Numbered from the stretch's first letter, positions 42,825-51,263 are shown. The stretch: DNA of 64,000 nt from Arthrobacter sp042667405 (GCF_042667405.1 NZ_JBHVAL010000002.1:1-64000), one strand, 5' to 3'. Numbers and translations: made by a program. Notes: generated from the letters alone by a model not told the origin.

Positions 42825-43832
42825 TCAGGCGCCGCCCACCATTTGCAGGAACTCGCCCTCTGATACGACTTCGATCTGCTGGCCCTTGGCGTGAAGTTCC
42901 AAGACGCGTTTTGCCTTGCCGGTGAGCCGTCCGGCGCGAAGGTCGCCTGCGACGAATCCGTCGCCAACGATCAAAACAGTCGTCCGTGCGGTGACGCGGC
43001 TTTCCGGGCGGGCTCCCAGATCAGCTGCCCGCGACTTGGCCTCAGGCCTGGTGATGGCAAGATCGCCCGTAAACACCACAGTCTGACCGAAGAGCGGATG
43101 CCCGGGTTCGGCTGCAGGGTTCGGCAAAGGATTGGGGCCTTCTTCGGGCCACGCAGACCAACCGGGGGCTTCCGCAGTCCGTGCAGGGCCGGCTGCGAAT
43201 GCGCCGCCGGTCCGGGCCGCGAGGGCGGACATGGTGGCCTTTGACAAGCCATCGGCAGGATCGAATGCCGGCTGTTTGGGCAGGCTCAGGCCCAAGGAAA
43301 GGTAGAGTTCGGCGATGCTGTTGGCGTTGTTGCGCCGGGCAATATCCACCAGGATTCCGGCACAGGCACGGGCATCCTCCGCGGCATCGTGATGGTTCAC
43401 CAGCGGAACACCGGCTTCTTCGGCCGCATAGGGCAGCGAGTTGGACACCAGCGAATAGCAGCGCCGGGAAAGCATCACGGTGCAGACGTAGTCGTAGGCC
43501 GGGCCGGGAAGCCCTGAGACTTCCAAACCGGACCTGATGACACCGAGGTCGAAGGCGGCGTTGTGGGCTGCGAGGATATCGTCACCGATGAAGGCGCCGA
43601 TCTCCGGGAAAAGCTCCCCGAACCTGGGCTGTCCTGCGACATCCTCGGCCCTGATCCCGTGAATGCGGGTGTTGTGGAATTCGAAGTGGTCGTGGTTCTC
43701 CGGCGGGCGCATCAGCCATGAGGCTTCCTCCACGACGACTCCCCCACGGACCTTGCTCAGCCCCACCGAACACGGGGACCCCCTGAAGCCGTTGGCTGTT
43801 TCGAAGTCGATCGCCGTAAAGTCCAATGCCAC
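42825..43832 (-). CDS. DEDDh exonuclease with C-terminal BRCT domain
   Basis: The 335-residue protein has an N-terminal DnaQ-like 3'-5' exonuclease domain (about 1-170) with the acidic ligands in TAIDFETANG, AAHNAAFDLGV and HHDAAEDARA. A C-terminal BRCT domain (about 245-330) shows the LFGQTVVFTGDL and SRAADLGARPESRVT pattern of ligase-type BRCT folds. It is probably leaderless from GTG 43832 (TAATCT 6 nt upstream). A role in DNA repair or replication proofreading is likely, but no specific pathway is shown. Confidence 0.88.
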   Translation of the reverse strand: MALDFTAIDFETANGFRGSPCSVGLSKVRGGVVVEEASWLMRPPENHDHFEFHNTRIHGIRAEDVAGQPRFGELFPEIGAFIGDDILAAHNAAFDLGVIRSGLEVSGLPGPAYDYVCTVMLSRRCYSLVSNSLPYAAEEAGVPLVNHHDAAEDARACAGILVDIARRNNANSIAELYLSLGLSLPKQPAFDPADGLSKATMSALAARTGGAFAAGPARTAEAPGWSAWPEEGPNPLPNPAAEPGHPLFGQTVVFTGDLAITRPEAKSRAADLGARPESRVTARTTVLIVGDGFVAGDLRAGRLTGKAKRVLELHAKGQQIEVVSEGEFLQMVGGA

Positions 43833-43838
43833 TGGACA

Positions 43839-43844
43839 AGATTA
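43839..43844 (-). promoter_or_regulatory. -10 box of the leaderless exonuclease gene
   Basis: TAATCT on the minus strand ends 6 nt before GTG 43832. Confidence 0.5.
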
Positions 43845-43929
43845 CAGCCGGGAAGGACCGCCCCTGGCCGATTTCGACGGCGGGGCGGCCCTTCCGGCCT
43901 GCATTGTGGGCAACGCTACATTTTCGATG

Positions 43930-44616
43930 TCACGGTGTTGCCCGCCGCAATGTTGCATAGGAGCCGGCCGCGAGCACTACGCACAACAAAGCCATCCACC
44001 CGCTGATGCTGAGGGGCGTTTGTTGGGCGGCCCAGCTTCCCACTGCGCCCCACCAGTCCAGCAGCGTAGCCAAGGCTGCAAGACCGATCAGGACAATGCC
44101 TGTTCCCAGGGTGGAGACCAGCGTTCCGCTGGTGCCCCAGCGCTTGAAGATAGTGGCGAACCAAAATCCGATGATGAACATCAACATCATCACCACGAAG
44201 AAGAATGCGGCAGTGGAATACCATGGGCCATCCGTTACCCAAGGGACTTTGAAGTAGTAGCCATATACGCCCCAACCGTTGGTGGCTCCTTCAATTGCAC
44301 CGCCCAGCAAATAGAGCGCCGTCATGCCGAGGGCAATGAGGGAGAACAGTCCCAGCGTGCCAAGGTAGAAGGCTTTGCGGCTGATGCTCAGGCCCTGCGA
44401 AAACGGGAAAACCAGGGTCATGCTTTGGATTCCCAGGACCAGGAAGTACCACATGGGTGCCTGGCTTCCGCCGCCGTATTTGCCCTCGTTGACGGGGATG
44501 AGCGCGAAAATCGCGAGCGACATCAGGAAGGATGCCGCCAGGATGGTCAAAGGCCATCCGATGTATGTCCATTTGTTGATCAGTTGCATCCGGGCAACTG
44601 CTACCGTCCTGCTCAT
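43930..44616 (-). CDS. ABC-type membrane protein of the YtrA-like operon
   Basis: The 228-residue protein has about six hydrophobic helices and no recognisable enzyme motif. Its ATG overlaps the ABC ATPase stop (ATGA), so it is the membrane partner of that ATPase. In similar GntR-ABC operons such a protein completes an exporter involved in cell-envelope stress or antimicrobial resistance. The substrate is unknown. Confidence 0.8.
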   Translation of the reverse strand: MSRTVAVARMQLINKWTYIGWPLTILAASFLMSLAIFALIPVNEGKYGGGSQAPMWYFLVLGIQSMTLVFPFSQGLSISRKAFYLGTLGLFSLIALGMTALYLLGGAIEGATNGWGVYGYYFKVPWVTDGPWYSTAAFFFVVMMLMFIIGFWFATIFKRWGTSGTLVSTLGTGIVLIGLAALATLLDWWGAVGSWAAQQTPLSISGWMALLCVVLAAGSYATLRRATP

Positions 44617-45545
44617 CGCCTTGCCTCCATCGTGTCATCGGCGAAGTCCGCACCGCCTGTTCCGCTGGCGCCCGACCCGGCCATGGTCTTGCGGACCACC
44701 AACTGCTGCAGGGACACAGGGGATAACTCGAGTCCCAGTTCCCGGGCCTCCGCCCGCTCCCTGCTGGTGAGTGCCTCGTCCACCGTCACCGAGGCCAGCG
44801 AGCCCAGCGTTTCCCGATGCAGGATCCTGCGGCCCGCCAGGAAGGCGTCCACTTTGTCGGCGGAACCGGACACGGTTACCGCCGAACCCCGGATGTCCTC
44901 CGCATCCGCGTCCATGATGATTCGGCCGCGATCAATGACCACCACGTGCTCCAGCAGGTTGGCAACCTCATCGATCAGGTGCGAGGAAAGGATGATGGTC
45001 CGCGGGTGCTCGGCGTAGTCCTCCACAAGGCGGTCATAGAACAGCTGGCGGGCCACGGCATCGAGGCCCAGATACGGCTCATCGAAGAACGTCAGTTCCG
45101 CCCGCGACGCGAGGCCGATAATGACTCCGACGGCGGACAGCTGGCCTCGGGAGAGTTTCTTGATCCGTCGTTTGACGGGAAGCTGGAAGTCTTCTGCCAG
45201 CCGGTCCGCGAAGCCCTGGTCCCAGTTCTTGTAAAAGAGCGCGGCGGACCGGAAGGCGTGCCGCGGCTGGAAGTCATCCGGATACTTCTGGGATTCGCGG
45301 ATGAAACAGATCCGGGACAGCACTGACTCGTTCTCGTAGGCGCTGGCACCGAAGACGAGCGCCGCGCCCGAGCTGGCGAAGGCTTGCGCGGTGAGGATGG
45401 ACATCAACGTGGTTTTGCCTGCGCCGTTACGTCCAAGCAGGCCGTAGATGCGGTTGGCCGACAGACTCAGGTTGACGTTGTCCAGCGCGTTGAGGTCTTT
45501 GTAATGCTTGAACAGGTTACGGGCCTCGACGATGGTGTCGTTCAC
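44613..45545 (-). CDS. ABC transporter ATP-binding protein of the YtrA-like operon
   Basis: The 310-residue ATPase has Walker A GLLGRNGAGKTTLMS, signature LSRGQLSAVG, Walker B LTFFDEPYLGLD and the H-loop ILSSHLIDEV. About 80 C-terminal residues extend past the ATPase core. It overlaps both neighbours by 4 nt (ATGA), so gntR, ATPase and membrane protein form one tightly coupled operon. Confidence 0.92.
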   Translation of the reverse strand: MNDTIVEARNLFKHYKDLNALDNVNLSLSANRIYGLLGRNGAGKTTLMSILTAQAFASSGAALVFGASAYENESVLSRICFIRESQKYPDDFQPRHAFRSAALFYKNWDQGFADRLAEDFQLPVKRRIKKLSRGQLSAVGVIIGLASRAELTFFDEPYLGLDAVARQLFYDRLVEDYAEHPRTIILSSHLIDEVANLLEHVVVIDRGRIIMDADAEDIRGSAVTVSGSADKVDAFLAGRRILHRETLGSLASVTVDEALTSRERAEARELGLELSPVSLQQLVVRKTMAGSGASGTGGADFADDTMEARR

Positions 45546-45952
45546 AGGGCCGCGCTCCTTTCCTTGTCTGTTCCGGACTCCGTCGCGAGTGTGGAACTGC
45601 GTTCGATCATGGTGTTCAGCTGCTCCGCCGAGATACCCAGCTTCCGGGCCTCCAGAGCCAGCGGCTTGACGTACTGTTCGAAGAATTCCTCGGTGCGGCG
45701 CGCGATCAACTGGGCGCGGGCCCCTGTGGCGACGAACATCCCTATCCCCCTGCGTTTGTAGAGAATTCCTGAATCCACCAGCACATTGACGCCCTTGGCA
45801 GCAGTCGCCGGGTTGATGCGATGAAACGCCGCGAACTCATTGGTGGAGGGCACCTGGGACTCTTCGGCCATGCTGCCGTCCACAATTCCGTTCTCGATGA
45901 GTTCGGCGATCTGCATGAAGATCGGCTTGCTGTCATCGATCATGCGCACCAC
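45542..45952 (-). CDS. GntR family regulator, YtrA subfamily
   Basis: The 136-residue protein has an N-terminal GntR winged helix (about 5-75, with IFMQIAELIENGIVDG and VPSTNEFAAFHRINPATAAKGVN, read in parts) and a very short C-terminal part of two helices. This is the layout of the YtrA subfamily, which usually represses its own operon with ABC genes. A symmetric 24-bp site lies 9 nt upstream of the ATG, so autorepression is likely. Confidence 0.9.
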   Translation of the reverse strand: MVRMIDDSKPIFMQIAELIENGIVDGSMAEESQVPSTNEFAAFHRINPATAAKGVNVLVDSGILYKRRGIGMFVATGARAQLIARRTEEFFEQYVKPLALEARKLGISAEQLNTMIERSSTLATESGTDKERSAAL

Positions 45953-45961
45953 CGCCTTGTT

Positions 45962-45985
45962 GGTTCATTACTCATGTAACTAACC
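45962..45985. promoter_or_regulatory. Candidate operator of the YtrA-type regulator
   Basis: The pattern GGTT-NN-TTAC-N4-GTAA-NN-AACC is perfectly symmetric in all 16 fixed positions. It overlaps the promoter/leader of the gntR-ABC operon, next to AT-rich TATATG, and is divergent from dedA. Confidence 0.65.
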
Positions 45986-46047
45986 ATATAACCCCCTCAA
46001 ATTGAGTCAAGAGCCTGGCACAGGAATTTACGACGGCGGCGGTCCAG

Positions 46048-46053
46048 TAGGCT
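46048..46053 (+). promoter_or_regulatory. -10 box of leaderless dedA
   Basis: TAGGCT ends 6 nt before GTG 46060, which supports that GTG as the true start. Confidence 0.55.
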
Positions 46054-46059
46054 TGATGG

Positions 46060-46836
46060 GTGATCTTTTCTGCAATGAGCGACCTTGCCGTATCCACTTT
46101 TGGGGGCGCTGGCCCCGTGCAGCCGGCCATGGCGTCGTTCCTGCCGGACTGGCTGAACCCCGATGTCTTCCTCCGCGACTCACCGCTGGGACCGTGGGTG
46201 GTTCTCCTGGTGTGCGCCATCGTCTTCGCAGAGACCGGGTTGCTGGTGGGGTTCTTCCTGCCTGGCGACTCCATGCTCTTCACTGCCGGGCTGCTGGTCT
46301 CCACGGGGGCCATCGAGTTCAACCTGTGGGCCATGTGCGGCTTGATTATCGTCTCTGCCATCGTGGGCAACCAGACGGGCTACCTGATCGGCTCCAAAGC
46401 GGGACCTGCGATCTTCAACAAACCCGACTCCCGCCTCTTCAAGCGGGAGAACGTCGAAAGCGCCCACGCTTTCTTCGAGAAGCATGGCGGCAAGGCACTG
46501 ATCCTTGCACGTTTCGTTCCCATCATCCGCACCTTCGTACCGGTCATCGTGGGCGTTGCACAGATGGACAAGCGCAAGTTCTTCCTCTACAACGTCATCG
46601 GCGCCGTCCTGTGGGGTGGCGGGGTCACCCTGCTTGGCGCCTGGCTTGGCCAGTTTGAGTGGGTGGGCAAGAACATCGACATCATCTTCATCGTGATCGT
46701 CCTGATCTCCGTCATTCCGATCATGGTCGAGGTCGCCCGTGGTTTCATGGCCAAGCGCAAGGCGGCAGCCCTAGGCACCGACCCCGTCGAGGAGTTCATC
46801 GAAGAGCACGAGGGCGGTAAGCACGGCGAGCACTAG
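46060..46836 (+). CDS. DedA family membrane protein
   Basis: The 258-residue protein is a DedA/SNARE-associated-type membrane protein with several helices and re-entrant regions. Family segments include FAETGLLVGFFLPGDSMLF, GNQTGYLIGSKAGP and ILARFVPIIRTFVPVIVG. DedA proteins are thought to flip or recycle lipid carriers and need the proton gradient. I use GTG 46060, which fits the leaderless rule; ATG 46075 is an alternative. It converges on rdgB with a terminator between them. Confidence 0.92.
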   Translation: MIFSAMSDLAVSTFGGAGPVQPAMASFLPDWLNPDVFLRDSPLGPWVVLLVCAIVFAETGLLVGFFLPGDSMLFTAGLLVSTGAIEFNLWAMCGLIIVSAIVGNQTGYLIGSKAGPAIFNKPDSRLFKRENVESAHAFFEKHGGKALILARFVPIIRTFVPVIVGVAQMDKRKFFLYNVIGAVLWGGGVTLLGAWLGQFEWVGKNIDIIFIVIVLISVIPIMVEVARGFMAKRKAAALGTDPVEEFIEEHEGGKHGEH

Positions 46837-46875
46837 GGCCCCAGAGCGCACATAGCCAAAAGTGCCACTGCAGAG

Positions 46876-46908
46876 AAAAGGCACCCCCGCATCGCGGGGG
46901 TGCCTTTT
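46876..46908. terminator. Bidirectional terminator between dedA and rdgB
   Basis: A 15-bp perfect stem (46876-46890 with 46894-46908) has a 3-nt ATC loop. It begins with AAAA and ends in TTTT, so it can stop transcripts from both sides. Confidence 0.9.
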
Positions 46909-46929
46909 GCTTGGTCGTTGCGTGCCGGA

Positions 46930-47598
46930 CTAGGACCGCTCTGAACCGTTACCGGAGAGCGCAGAGACTATGGCTGGAAGCAAGGCCCGGAACGCCTGGC
47001 CGCGGTGGCTGATGGCGTTCTTTTCCTCGGAACTCAACTCCGCACAGCTGCGGTCCATGCCGGCGGGCTGCAGTATGGGATCGTAACCGAAGCCGCCTTC
47101 GCCCCGGGGCTCACGCAGAAGCATCCCCTCAAGTTGGCCGTACTCCACGGTCTCGTGGGCAACGCCATCGGGTCCCGGCACAGCCAAGGCCGCGGCGCAC
47201 ACGAAGGCCGCCCCACGGAAGCCCTCCGGGACATCGGAGAGCTGGGCCAGCAGCAGGTTCAGGTTTGCTTCATCGTCGCCATGCCGTCCGGACCAACGGG
47301 CTGAGAAGATGCCCGGCGCACCGCCCAGAACATCAACCGCCAGCCCGGAGTCGTCGGCGATGGCCACCAAGCCTGTCGCCTCTGCCACTGCGCGGGCTTT
47401 GAGGAGTGAGTTCTCGGCAAAGGTGACTCCGGTTTCCGCGACGTCCGGGGCACCTGCCGCGGCGGCGTCAACTACCTGGGTATCGACGTCGAGACCGGGC
47501 ACCTGGCCCCGGAGGAGTTCGCGGAGTTCCTTCAGTTTGCCCTTGTTGTGCGTGGCAAGAACCAGGCGTGGCGTGCCGGCTGCGGTCCCGGCGCTCAC
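46930..47598 (-). CDS. rdgB: Non-canonical purine NTP pyrophosphatase (RdgB/HAM1)
   Basis: The 222-residue enzyme hydrolyses ITP, dITP and XTP and keeps deaminated purines out of nucleic acids. Family motifs are LATHNKGKLKELRELL, DDSGLAVDVLGGAPGIFSARW and the C-terminal SHRGQAFRAL. It starts at GTG 47598, overlapping the rph stop by 4 nt (GTGA), which indicates translational coupling. It is the last gene of the conserved rph-rdgB pair. Confidence 0.96.
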   Translation of the reverse strand: MSAGTAAGTPRLVLATHNKGKLKELRELLRGQVPGLDVDTQVVDAAAAGAPDVAETGVTFAENSLLKARAVAEATGLVAIADDSGLAVDVLGGAPGIFSARWSGRHGDDEANLNLLLAQLSDVPEGFRGAAFVCAAALAVPGPDGVAHETVEYGQLEGMLLREPRGEGGFGYDPILQPAGMDRSCAELSSEEKNAISHRGQAFRALLPAIVSALSGNGSERS

Positions 47599-48353
47599 GG
47601 AGCTTCTGCCAGCGTTTCGCGCTGGATCGCGGACAGCTGGGTGGTACCCAGGAGAGCGAGGTCCAGCAGGGCGTTCAGTTCATCGCGGTCGAAGGGTGCG
47701 CCTTCGGCCGTGCCCTGCACCTCCACGAACTTGCCGGAACCTGTCACCACTACGTTCATGTCCGTCTCAGCACGGACGTCTTCGACGTAGGGCAGGTCAA
47801 GCATGGGAACGCCGTCGATGATGCCAACAGAGACCGCCGCGATGGTGTCCACCAGGGGCTCGGCATTGCGGGCGATGAGCTTGTTCTCGCGCGCAAAGCG
47901 GATGGCCTCGGCCAGCGCCACGTAGGCGCCCGTAATTGCAGCTGTGCGCGTGCCGCCGTCGGCCTGGAGGACGTCACAGTCCAGGACGATGGTGTTCTCG
48001 CCGAGCGCCTTGGTGTCGATGATCGAACGCAGGGAGCGGCCGATGAGGCGCGAAATTTCGTGGGTGCGTCCGCCGATCTTGCCCTTCACGGACTCACGGT
48101 CCGAGCGGGTGTTCGTTGCGCGGGGCAGCATGGCGTACTCGGCGGTTACCCAGCCGCGGCCTTCGCCTTTGAGCCAGCGGGGCACGCCCTCGGTCAGGGA
48201 AGCGGTGCACAGAACCCGGGTGTTTCCGAACTCGATCAATGCCGAGCCCTCTGCCTGCTTGGACCAGCCACGGGTGATGCTGATGGGTCGCAGTTGGTCG
48301 GGGGTCCGGCCATCGGCGCGGATGACGGGTGTTGCTGTAGCTTCAGAAGTCAT
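47595..48353 (-). CDS. rph: Ribonuclease PH
   Basis: The 252-residue phosphorolytic 3'-5' exoribonuclease trims tRNA 3' ends. The hallmark segments RADGRTPDQLRPI, EGSALIEFGNTRVLCTAS, RDGRTHEISRLIGRSLR-like and LDCDVLQADGGTRTAAI are present. The ATG at 48353 is probably leaderless (TAAGCT 6 nt upstream). It is coupled to rdgB downstream. Confidence 0.96.
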   Translation of the reverse strand: MTSEATATPVIRADGRTPDQLRPISITRGWSKQAEGSALIEFGNTRVLCTASLTEGVPRWLKGEGRGWVTAEYAMLPRATNTRSDRESVKGKIGGRTHEISRLIGRSLRSIIDTKALGENTIVLDCDVLQADGGTRTAAITGAYVALAEAIRFARENKLIARNAEPLVDTIAAVSVGIIDGVPMLDLPYVEDVRAETDMNVVVTGSGKFVEVQGTAEGAPFDRDELNALLDLALLGTTQLSAIQRETLAEAP

Positions 48354-48359
48354 GCTCCA

Positions 48360-48365
48360 AGCTTA
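48360..48365 (-). promoter_or_regulatory. -10 box of leaderless rph
   Basis: TAAGCT on the minus strand ends 6 nt before the rph ATG. Confidence 0.5.
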
Positions 48366-48399
48366 GCCACGATGGTGGTCATGCCTGCGCCGGTCCTTG

Positions 48400-49197
48400 C
48401 TAGATGCTGTAGTGGACCCCGGCTACGGCAACAGCAACGTCTCCGGCGAAAACGGGTTTGGCCTCGGACATCACCTTCGTCTGGGAGGTCCAGACCGGGA
48501 TGTGGGTCAGCAGCAACCGCTTTGCGCCGGCGTTCACCGCAGCCTCCGCGGCGCGTTTGCCCGTAAGGTGAACGTCTTTGATAGCGTCATCGCGGCCTTC
48601 CTCGAATGCCGCTTCGCAGAGGAATAGGTCTGCCCCCTGGGCGGCGTCTTCCAGGCCCTGGCAGGAGTCGGTGTCCCCGGAGTATGTCAGGACCCTGGTC
48701 ACCGGCGCGCCGTCCTTGCCCGGCTCGGTTGCAGTCACGCGCAAGGCGTAGCACTCTTCTACCGGATGGTTGACGCCGTAGGGAGTAACGGTGAACGGTC
48801 CAACCGTGACAGGCTTCTGTTCCGCCCAGTTGGTGAAGTCGAATTCCTCATGCATCCCCGGATCCAGGTCCAGCCCATAGGCGGTGGCCATCCTGTCGGC
48901 AGTGGCCGCTGGACCCCACACGGGAATGCGGTCGCGTCCCCAGCCGCCGGGCTTCCAGCGCACTGCTACGTGAAGGCCACAGAGATCCATGCAGTGGTCC
49001 GGATGCAGGTGGGTGAGGAAAATCGCGTCGATGTCCTCCAGGTCCGTATACCGCTGGATCGCACCCAGGGCGCCGCTTCCGAGGTCCATGACGATCTTCC
49101 ATTCGCGTTCGCCGTCATGCGCTGTTACCAGATAGCACGACGCCGGCGAACCCGGCCCGGGGAATGAACCCGTACAACCCACGATGGTCAGCTTCAC
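48400..49197 (-). CDS. Metallo-beta-lactamase fold hydrolase (Rv1339-like)
   Basis: The 265-residue protein has the MBL-fold metal motif LTHLHPDHCMDL (about 82-93) and the later SGDTDSC and H-containing segments. It lies between murI and rph, the position of Rv1339 in Mycobacterium tuberculosis, which is reported to hydrolyse cyclic AMP. I infer a cyclic-nucleotide phosphodiesterase from synteny and fold. A general MBL hydrolase is the fallback. Its start overlaps the murI stop by 4 nt. Confidence 0.85.
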   Translation of the reverse strand: MKLTIVGCTGSFPGPGSPASCYLVTAHDGEREWKIVMDLGSGALGAIQRYTDLEDIDAIFLTHLHPDHCMDLCGLHVAVRWKPGGWGRDRIPVWGPAATADRMATAYGLDLDPGMHEEFDFTNWAEQKPVTVGPFTVTPYGVNHPVEECYALRVTATEPGKDGAPVTRVLTYSGDTDSCQGLEDAAQGADLFLCEAAFEEGRDDAIKDVHLTGKRAAEAAVNAGAKRLLLTHIPVWTSQTKVMSEAKPVFAGDVAVAVAGVHYSI

Positions 49198-50213
49198 AAG
49201 CCACGCCCCATGGCCGCATCCGCGGTATCGGCAGGGTTCACGAAGTACGAGCGCCGTGACAGGCCCGCCCCTGATTTAGCCGCTTCGAGCATTTCGGGGG
49301 TGATCCGGGCGAGGCTGCCGGTAGGATATTGCGCCGCGACATGGTCCACATGCTTCACGGACAGCACTTCCGGTCCCAGGAACCGGCGCGCCAGCGTTTC
49401 AAATTGGACGGCATCTCCCGTGGCGATGAATTCGTGGCTTGGAGCACCCGACCCGATCCGCTGGATGCCGTGGGTGGCCAGGGCACGGTAGACGTCCTTG
49501 GCTGTTTCTTCGGCACTGGAAACCAGCGTGACGTCTTCACCCATGACGTAGGAGATGACGCCTGTCAGCAGCGGGTAGTGCGTGCATCCGAGGACCACGG
49601 TGTCCACACCGGCTTCCTTGAGGGGGGCCAAGTACTCGTTGGCGGCCGCCAAAAGTTCGGGGCCAGTGGTGACACCGGCTTCGACAAAGCTCACGAAGGC
49701 TGGGCACGCTACGGACGTGATGGTGAGGTCCGGGGCTGCGGCAAAGGTGTCATCGTAGGCCCGCGAACCCACCGTGGCGGAGGTTCCAATGACCCCGATC
49801 CTGCCCGAGCGCGTCGCAGCAACGGCACGGCGGACAGCGGGTTGAATGACCTCGATCACCGGTATCCCGTACCTGGCCGTATATCTTTCCCGGGCGTCGC
49901 GGAGAACAGCGGCCGACGCCGAGTTGCAGGCTATGGTGAGGAGCTTGACGCCGGAGTCCACCAGTTCGTCCATCACACCGAGGGCATTGGCGCGCACTTC
50001 GGCGATGGGGAGGGGTCCGTAGGGGCCGTTGGCGGTGTCGCCCACATAGAGGATCGACTCGTTGGGCAGTTGGTCGATGATGGCCCGCGCCACTGTCAAT
50101 CCGCCTACGCCGGAGTCGAAAATACCGATCGGGCGCGTTCCCACGATCTCCCCCGTGCTGATGGGGGCGCCACTGCCCGGAGCGCCGCTTGGTGAACCCG
50201 ATGCTGATGTCAT
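49194..50213 (-). CDS. murI: Glutamate racemase
   Basis: The 339-residue enzyme makes D-glutamate for peptidoglycan. The paired catalytic cysteines are in IACNSASA and VLGCTHYPLL, and the N-terminal substrate motif is IFDSGVGGLT. About 25 extra N-terminal residues are low-complexity (Ser/Gly/Pro). I start at ATG 50213. The frame reaches 50252, but a palindrome and a possible -10 (TATTCT) lie just upstream of 50213. It is coupled by overlap to the MBL gene. Confidence 0.94.
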   Translation of the reverse strand: MTSASGSPSGAPGSGAPISTGEIVGTRPIGIFDSGVGGLTVARAIIDQLPNESILYVGDTANGPYGPLPIAEVRANALGVMDELVDSGVKLLTIACNSASAAVLRDARERYTARYGIPVIEVIQPAVRRAVAATRSGRIGVIGTSATVGSRAYDDTFAAAPDLTITSVACPAFVSFVEAGVTTGPELLAAANEYLAPLKEAGVDTVVLGCTHYPLLTGVISYVMGEDVTLVSSAEETAKDVYRALATHGIQRIGSGAPSHEFIATGDAVQFETLARRFLGPEVLSVKHVDHVAAQYPTGSLARITPEMLEAAKSGAGLSRRSYFVNPADTADAAMGRGL

Positions 50214-50215
50214 GA

Positions 50216-50229
50216 TTATTCGAGAATAA
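50216..50229. promoter_or_regulatory. Palindrome at the murI start
   Basis: TTATTC-GA-GAATAA is a perfect inverted repeat 2 nt upstream of the murI ATG, and it contains a -10-like TATTCT. It may be an operator or simply an AT-rich promoter. Confidence 0.35.
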
Positions 50230-50316
50230 GGCCTCCCGTGGGGTGCGGCCATCAGGTGTGTCCTCCGCCTCGTGTCTTATGTGTCACAAGGGCGGGGCGG
50301 CACAGGGCCCCCACGA

Positions 50317-50883
50317 TCAGGATTTCGCCTGCCGGGCGGAGATCATTGCCTGGACCAGGGACTCCTGGAGCCAGGTGGTGAAGTTGTAGACCAACGCCAA
50401 ATAGCTCTCCACGTCTTCGGCCTGGCTCCAATCCTGCATGCTGTGGATGTGCTCGGCGTCCGCTTCATCGCGGATGTCCAGCCGTTCGGCCAGGACCAAC
50501 CTGACGTCATTGAGCGCCATGGACCAGCGGGCTGCTTCTTCCGGCGTCAGGACCAGGTCCTCCCGGTCCAAGCCCATTGCGGTGGCCCGGAGCGCCCCGA
50601 TCTTGTTCTCCCGGACAGAGCGTTCGGTGAGCTGCCGGAACTCCAGCGAGCCGCCGTCGTTGTCCTTCAAAACGTTCGGCAACAGCCGCAGGAGGGCCCG
50701 GTCGCTTGGCTGCTTGACGTCCATGTCCAGGCCAATGAGGGCCGCCAGGGGGTCTTCGTTTTCCCGGACCTCGGGGTCGAGCATCGAGATGACGTCGTCC
50801 AGCAAACCGCGCAGGAGATCTCGTTCGGCCGGCTCAAGGAACCCTGTAATGCCTTTGAGTCCGTATTTGAATGCCTTAGCCAC
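50317..50883 (-). CDS. DUF2017 protein
   Basis: The 188-residue protein matches DUF2017, found next to clpS throughout the actinobacteria. The N-terminus AKAFKYGLKGITGFLEPAE and the C-terminal helix EDVESYLALVYNFTTWLQESLV are characteristic. The start is GTG 50883, overlapping the clpS end by 8 nt. The function is unknown. Constant linkage to clpS hints at a role in proteolysis control. Confidence 0.85.
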   Translation of the reverse strand: MAKAFKYGLKGITGFLEPAERDLLRGLLDDVISMLDPEVRENEDPLAALIGLDMDVKQPSDRALLRLLPNVLKDNDGGSLEFRQLTERSVRENKIGALRATAMGLDREDLVLTPEEAARWSMALNDVRLVLAERLDIRDEADAEHIHSMQDWSQAEDVESYLALVYNFTTWLQESLVQAMISARQAKS

Positions 50884-51238
50884 GCTGGCGGCCGCCCTTT
50901 CCGGGTGTTTCGTTGCCGCTTGCGGCCTTCTCCACGGTGGCCCACAGGCCGAAACCATGCATGGCCACAGCGTGCTGCTCCACTTGTTCCTTGCTTCCGA
51001 ACGCCACGATGGAACGGCCTTTCTTGTGGACCTCCATCATCAACTTGTGCGCCTTCGACTCCGAGTAGCCGAAATAGCTCTGGAAAACGTAGCTCACATA
51101 GCTCATCAGGTTGACGGGATCGTTCCAGATCACCAGGTTCCAAGGGACATCGGGGGCCGTCAGGACATCGGTGGACGTCTGCTCTGCAGCTTCGGTCCGC
51201 TCGTCGATGTCCGTGCCAAACGCAACGCTAGGGCTCAT
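50876..51238 (-). CDS. clpS: ATP-dependent Clp protease adaptor ClpS
   Basis: The 120-residue adaptor delivers N-degron proteins to the Clp protease. The conserved core WNLVIWNDPVNLMSYVSYVF and the MMEVHKKGRSIVAFG helix are present, preceded by a flexible N-terminal tail of about 30 residues. It is divergent from pncB, with 37 bp between the start codons, and is coupled by overlap to the DUF2017 gene. Confidence 0.95.
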   Translation of the reverse strand: MSPSVAFGTDIDERTEAAEQTSTDVLTAPDVPWNLVIWNDPVNLMSYVSYVFQSYFGYSESKAHKLMMEVHKKGRSIVAFGSKEQVEQHAVAMHGFGLWATVEKAASGNETPGKGGRQRG

Positions 51239-51263
51239 CTGTCCATTCTATGGCGGCTCGCAC

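Noticed and set aside
42605..42967. 120-codon minus-strand frame in the intergenic gap
   Set aside because: It overlaps the exonuclease gene end and lacks a ribosome-binding site. It is probably non-coding.
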